A stretch of 34,365 bases of DNA from an uncultured Bacilli bacterium (GTDB lineage: Bacteria; Bacillota_I; Bacilli_A; RF39; UBA660): the NCBI GenBank assembly GCA_947628065.1, contig CANQYK010000007.1:1-34365 (forward strand), in the 5' to 3' direction. Below are positions 31,415 through 34,365 of the stretch, piece by piece. A program made the translations under genes and the position numbers. The stretch's first letter is position 1, and each line of letters starts with the position of its first letter. The notes beneath the pieces are model-generated. The model searched no databases, was not told the DNA's origin, and saw only the letters and a program-made list of their open reading frames with translations.

Positions 31415-31430
31415 GGGAGGAGTTTTAAAA

Positions 31431-33395
31431 ATGAAACAATTAGATTTAGGAAATGAAAAAATAGGAAAGTTATTATTATCTTTTTCAATACCTTGTGTTA
31501 TTAGTATGTTAATCAATTCTGTTTACAATATTGTCGATCAAATTTTTATTGGAAAAGGTGTTGGAACGATAGGGAATGCTGCTACCAATGTTATTTTTCC
31601 TTTTGTTATTTTTTGTAATGCAGTAGCGGGTCTTATTGGTAATGGTAGTGCCGCTAATTTGAGTTTGCGATTAGGGGAAGGGAAAAAAGAAGAATCAAGA
31701 AAAAGTGTGGGAAGTTCTATTACTCTTTTAATTCTTGTATCTCTTGTTGTTGCACTCTTAGGAGAGCTTTTTCTTCCTTGGTTGCTATATGCTTTTGGTT
31801 GTACGAAAAACGTATATTCTGCTGCTCTTTCTTATGGTAGAATTATTCTTCTTGGTGTTCCTTTTATGATTATTTATAGTGGTATGTCATCTATTATAAG
31901 AGCCGATGGGGCACCTACTTATTCTATGATTTGTCTTGTTGTTGGTGCTATTATCAATTTAATTTTAGATCCTATTTTCATCTTTTCTTTTCACTTAGGA
32001 GTAAAAGGTGGAGCACTCGCAACCATTATAGGACAAGCCGTTTCTTTTCTCTTTACGATTTTCTATTTGAATAAATTTAAAACCATTGCTTTACGGAAGG
32101 AAGACTTTAAACTTAATCGTTCGATTCTTAAGACCTTAAGTCTTGGACTTTCTAGTTTTATTACCCAAATAACCATTCTTGCTTTGTTTGTTGTTATGAA
32201 CAATATTATGACGATTTATGGAGCAAGTAGTCGCTTTGGTAGTGATGTTCCTTTATCGGTTTATGGTGTTATTTCTAAAATCAATAGTTTGTATGTTTCC
32301 AGTGTTTTAGGAATTGCAATAGGAGCTCAACCAATTATTGGTTTTAATTATGGTGCAGGTAACTATGAAAGAGTAAAAGAAACCTTAAAGAAATTAATGA
32401 TTGTTGCCTTTCTTATCGGTCTTTTCTTTAACATTATGTTTGTCTTTTTCCCAGAACTTGTAATTTCTATTTTCATTCGTAAGAGTGATCCTAATTATAA
32501 GCTTTTTATGGAATTTGCAATTGATTACTCTAAAATATTCTTATTGGTATGTAGCTTAAATGCTTTTGAGATGACATCTAGTATTGTAATTCAATCGTTA
32601 GGAAAGGTAAAAAAAGCAACCCTTGTATCATTTACAAGACAAATTATTTTGTTTATTCCACTTGCCTTATTACTTAGTCATTTTATAGGATTATACGGAG
32701 CAATTTATGCAGGACCCATTGCTGACTTTCTTTGTTTTCTTGTTGTTATTTTCATCTTTGGTAGTGAATATAGATCGTTATCAGGAAGAAAAGACGTCAA
32801 AGAAGTAGAGTGGATAAAAGAACAAAAGAGGGAAGTACCAAGAACTTCTTATGTTATTACGATTGCAAGAGAATATGGTTCAGGTGGACATTATATTGGA
32901 GAACTTTTAGCCAAAGAACTTCATATTCCTTGTTATGATAGAGAGCTTATCCATTTAGCGTCCATAAAATCAGGATTTACACCAACTTATATTGAAGAGA
33001 AAGAAGAAACAAGAAATTCTTATTATGAAAATGATAATGCTATTTTTATAGCGGAATCTAGTGTAATCAAAGAAATAAGTAAAGATCCTTGTATTATTAT
33101 AGGTCGATGTGGAAATGCTGTTTTAGAAAAGAAAAAGAATCTTTATCGTATTTTCTTATATAGCAGTGAAGAAGATAAAATAAATCGTGTTACCAAATAT
33201 TATCATGTTCCAAAGAACAAAGCAAAAGAAGTCATTGAAAAAAAGAACCGAGAACGCGCCAAATACTATCAATATTATACGGATAAAAAATGGAATGATA
33301 TCAATAATTATGATATTATGATTCAAGTAGATGTACTAGGAATTGAAAAAACAGTAGAACTTTTAAAAACGATTTTACAAACAAAAAAGGACTAA
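31431..33395 (+). CDS. MATE efflux transporter fused to a cytidylate-kinase-like domain
   Basis: The 654-residue protein has two parts. Residues about 1-450 form a 12-helix MATE transporter (start LGNEKIGKLLLSFSIPCVISML, then DQIFIGKGVG and IIRADGAPTYSM), which exports cations or drugs by Na+/H+ antiport. After a charged linker (about 450-470) comes a cytoplasmic domain of about 180 residues. It starts with ITIAREYGSGGHYIGELLAK and has CYDRELIHLA, IIIGRCGN and RIFLYSS, the pattern of the cytidylate-kinase-like family. No frameshift joins them; the frame is continuous. The ATG follows GGGAGGAG. Whether the second domain is catalytic or senses a nucleotide is unknown. Confidence 0.88.
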   Translation: MKQLDLGNEKIGKLLLSFSIPCVISMLINSVYNIVDQIFIGKGVGTIGNAATNVIFPFVIFCNAVAGLIGNGSAANLSLRLGEGKKEESRKSVGSSITLLILVSLVVALLGELFLPWLLYAFGCTKNVYSAALSYGRIILLGVPFMIIYSGMSSIIRADGAPTYSMICLVVGAIINLILDPIFIFSFHLGVKGGALATIIGQAVSFLFTIFYLNKFKTIALRKEDFKLNRSILKTLSLGLSSFITQITILALFVVMNNIMTIYGASSRFGSDVPLSVYGVISKINSLYVSSVLGIAIGAQPIIGFNYGAGNYERVKETLKKLMIVAFLIGLFFNIMFVFFPELVISIFIRKSDPNYKLFMEFAIDYSKIFLLVCSLNAFEMTSSIVIQSLGKVKKATLVSFTRQIILFIPLALLLSHFIGLYGAIYAGPIADFLCFLVVIFIFGSEYRSLSGRKDVKEVEWIKEQKREVPRTSYVITIAREYGSGGHYIGELLAKELHIPCYDRELIHLASIKSGFTPTYIEEKEETRNSYYENDNAIFIAESSVIKEISKDPCIIIGRCGNAVLEKKKNLYRIFLYSSEEDKINRVTKYYHVPKNKAKEVIEKKNRERAKYYQYYTDKKWNDINNYDIMIQVDVLGIEKTVELLKTILQTKKD

Positions 33396-33409
33396 GCTTT
33401 GTCCTTTTT
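33383..33409. terminator. Bidirectional terminator between convergent genes
   Basis: AAAAAGGAC (33384-33392) pairs with GTCCTTTTT (33401-33409) around TAAGCTTT. The stops of both genes overlap each other (33392-33395) inside it. Confidence 0.75.
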
Positions 33410-34365
33410 AAAATGCAGTTTAATTCTTACAATTTCACTGTTTGTACCAACTCTAATATTGGGTCCATAAACACCAACTCCTGATGTTACAATACTAGTC
33501 ATTGTATCTTTTTGATATTTTCCATAAGGATTTTCAAAGAAAAGACCACCTGTGATATTAAGAGGGAAAAACTGTCCATCATGGGTATGTCCTGCAAGAT
33601 GTAAGGATGCCCCTGCATCCACACTTTCTTGTAAATGTTTTGGTTCATGTTCTAATACAACAAGAGGAAGGTCTTTCTTTTGATTTTTTGTTAGTTCCTT
33701 CATACTTTTTCTCTCTTTTGTCCCATTTCCTGTTTTTTCTTCATCGAGTCTTCCAACAAGATAGAAACTATCTGCAATGATTGTACTTTCATCATCTAAA
33801 ATCTTAATATTTGCTTTGGTTAAAAACTCTTCCATTTTTGGATCGCGATAAGCATTTTCTTTTTTCTGCATCGAAAAGCCTGCAAATAATTTTTCTTTGA
33901 TATCATGATTTCCAAACACAGCATAAACACCATATTTGGCTTTTATTTTCTTTAACTCTTTCCTAATTTTATCTGGATTATGAACCGATTCATAATCATT
34001 ATCAAAAATATCTCCTGCAATTAAAACAAGATCCGGTTTCATTTTATTGGTTTTTTCTACTACGTTTTTAACCGTTGGATACGATACACTATAACCAAGA
34101 TGTAGATCTGCAAATAAGACAATATTAAAGTCTTTTTTCTTTGCTTCTTTGTGAATAGTAACATCATAATTTTTAACATATAAAATATTCGCATGAATCG
34201 TTCCATAGATGGATAAAGTTATAACAGTGATCATACTAATAAGAAAGGATGTATATAAGTACTTTCGAGAGTGAAAAAAACTTTTTTCCTTTTTGAAGAT
34301 GAACTTTAGAATGAAAAAAGAAAGAAAAAATAAAATAGCCATCATCATCATGTAAACAAAAGCAC
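33392..34365 (-). CDS. Metallophosphoesterase, membrane-anchored (YkuE-like), 5' end outside window
   Basis: The visible 319 or more residues have two N-terminal hydrophobic helices (about 4-17 and 31-54 from the first ATG in the window). A calcineurin-like phosphoesterase domain follows with all metal motifs: FADLHLG, AGDIFDND, GNHD, EHEP and AGHTHDGQ. The family hydrolyses phosphoesters with two metals, and membrane-anchored members such as YkuE act outside the cell. Four ATGs at 34340-34351 have no ribosome binding site and the frame stays open to the window edge. The gene therefore probably begins upstream of this window and is partial here. Confidence 0.88.
   Translation of the reverse strand, partial: AFVYMMMMAILFFLSFFILKFIFKKEKSFFHSRKYLYTSFLISMITVITLSIYGTIHANILYVKNYDVTIHKEAKKKDFNIVLFADLHLGYSVSYPTVKNVVEKTNKMKPDLVLIAGDIFDNDYESVHNPDKIRKELKKIKAKYGVYAVFGNHDIKEKLFAGFSMQKKENAYRDPKMEEFLTKANIKILDDESTIIADSFYLVGRLDEEKTGNGTKERKSMKELTKNQKKDLPLVVLEHEPKHLQESVDAGASLHLAGHTHDGQFFPLNITGGLFFENPYGKYQKDTMTSIVTSGVGVYGPNIRVGTNSEIVRIKLHFKKDKA

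Noticed and set aside
1-34365. Mycoplasma-type code (UGA as tryptophan)
   Set aside because: UGA ends trmB, the propeller gene and ezrA at the expected family ends, Trp residues are encoded by TGG, and the tRNA-Trp anticodon is CCA.
1-34365. CRISPR array, insertion sequence, integrase or prophage
   Set aside because: No regularly spaced repeats, transposase, recombinase or phage structural genes were seen on either strand.

Overview
The window is about 34 kb of AT-rich DNA from a low-GC member of the Bacillota, most likely class Bacilli. Pointers are the lysine/AAA-rich coding, TTGACA-17-TATAAT type promoters, GGAGG ribosome binding sites, a tyrosyl-tRNA T-box, an EzrA homologue and Fem-type peptidoglycan aminoacyltransferases. 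UGA is used as a stop (ends at 11557, 18544 and 23701) and the only tRNA is tRNA-Trp with anticodon CCA, so the code is the standard bacterial one and not the Mycoplasma one. MurJ, three Fem proteins and EzrA imply a walled, dividing cell. The overall style resembles uncultured gut Bacilli (for example the RF39 group), but that placement is inference.

Layout. 1-2140: a gene-poor stretch with a 10-G run and a strong promoter, then a membrane-anchored surface protein (387-2078). Its last ~110 bp are abruptly GC-rich and look like the variable region of a diversity-generating retroelement (DGR) target, followed by a large hairpin. No reverse transcriptase or template copy is in the window. 2260-7770: murJ-type flippase and three paralogous Fem aminoacyltransferases (two co-directional, one convergent). 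7820-15717: an EEP-family hydrolase, two large proteins of unknown function, a small coiled-coil protein, trmB, and a four-gene operon (lipoprotein, charged protein, DUF948-like, YtxH-like). 15706-18898: T-box-controlled tyrS, then an anchored seven-repeat propeller protein coupled to a histidine-phosphatase-like protein that has lost both catalytic histidines. 18893-20340: a HigB/HigA-ImmA-type toxin-antitoxin operon with an inverted-repeat operator across its promoter. 20447-21240: rpsD with a leader. 21238-26228: a guanylate-kinase-like gene, then an ezrA operon holding a type IV pilin-like protein and three membrane/secreted proteins. 26228-27799: DUF3048 lipoprotein-like and CwlJ-like hydrolase genes on the minus strand. 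27840-29337: tRNA-Trp and an AT-rich accessory patch with two small orphan genes. 29406-34365: uvsE, a short-chain dehydrogenase, a MATE transporter fused to a cytidylate-kinase-like domain behind an attenuator-like hairpin, and the 3' part of a metallophosphoesterase gene that runs off the window.

Common theme: many genes concern the envelope (lipid II flipping, bridge synthesis, EzrA, pilin, wall hydrolase, anchored proteins). Convergent genes are separated by compact bidirectional terminators that overlap the stop codons. The strongest candidate for an unusual system is the DGR-like diversified surface protein at 387-2136. Next are the degenerate phosphatase/propeller pair, the MATE-kinase fusion with its leader, and the toxin-antitoxin operon with a protease-fused antitoxin.
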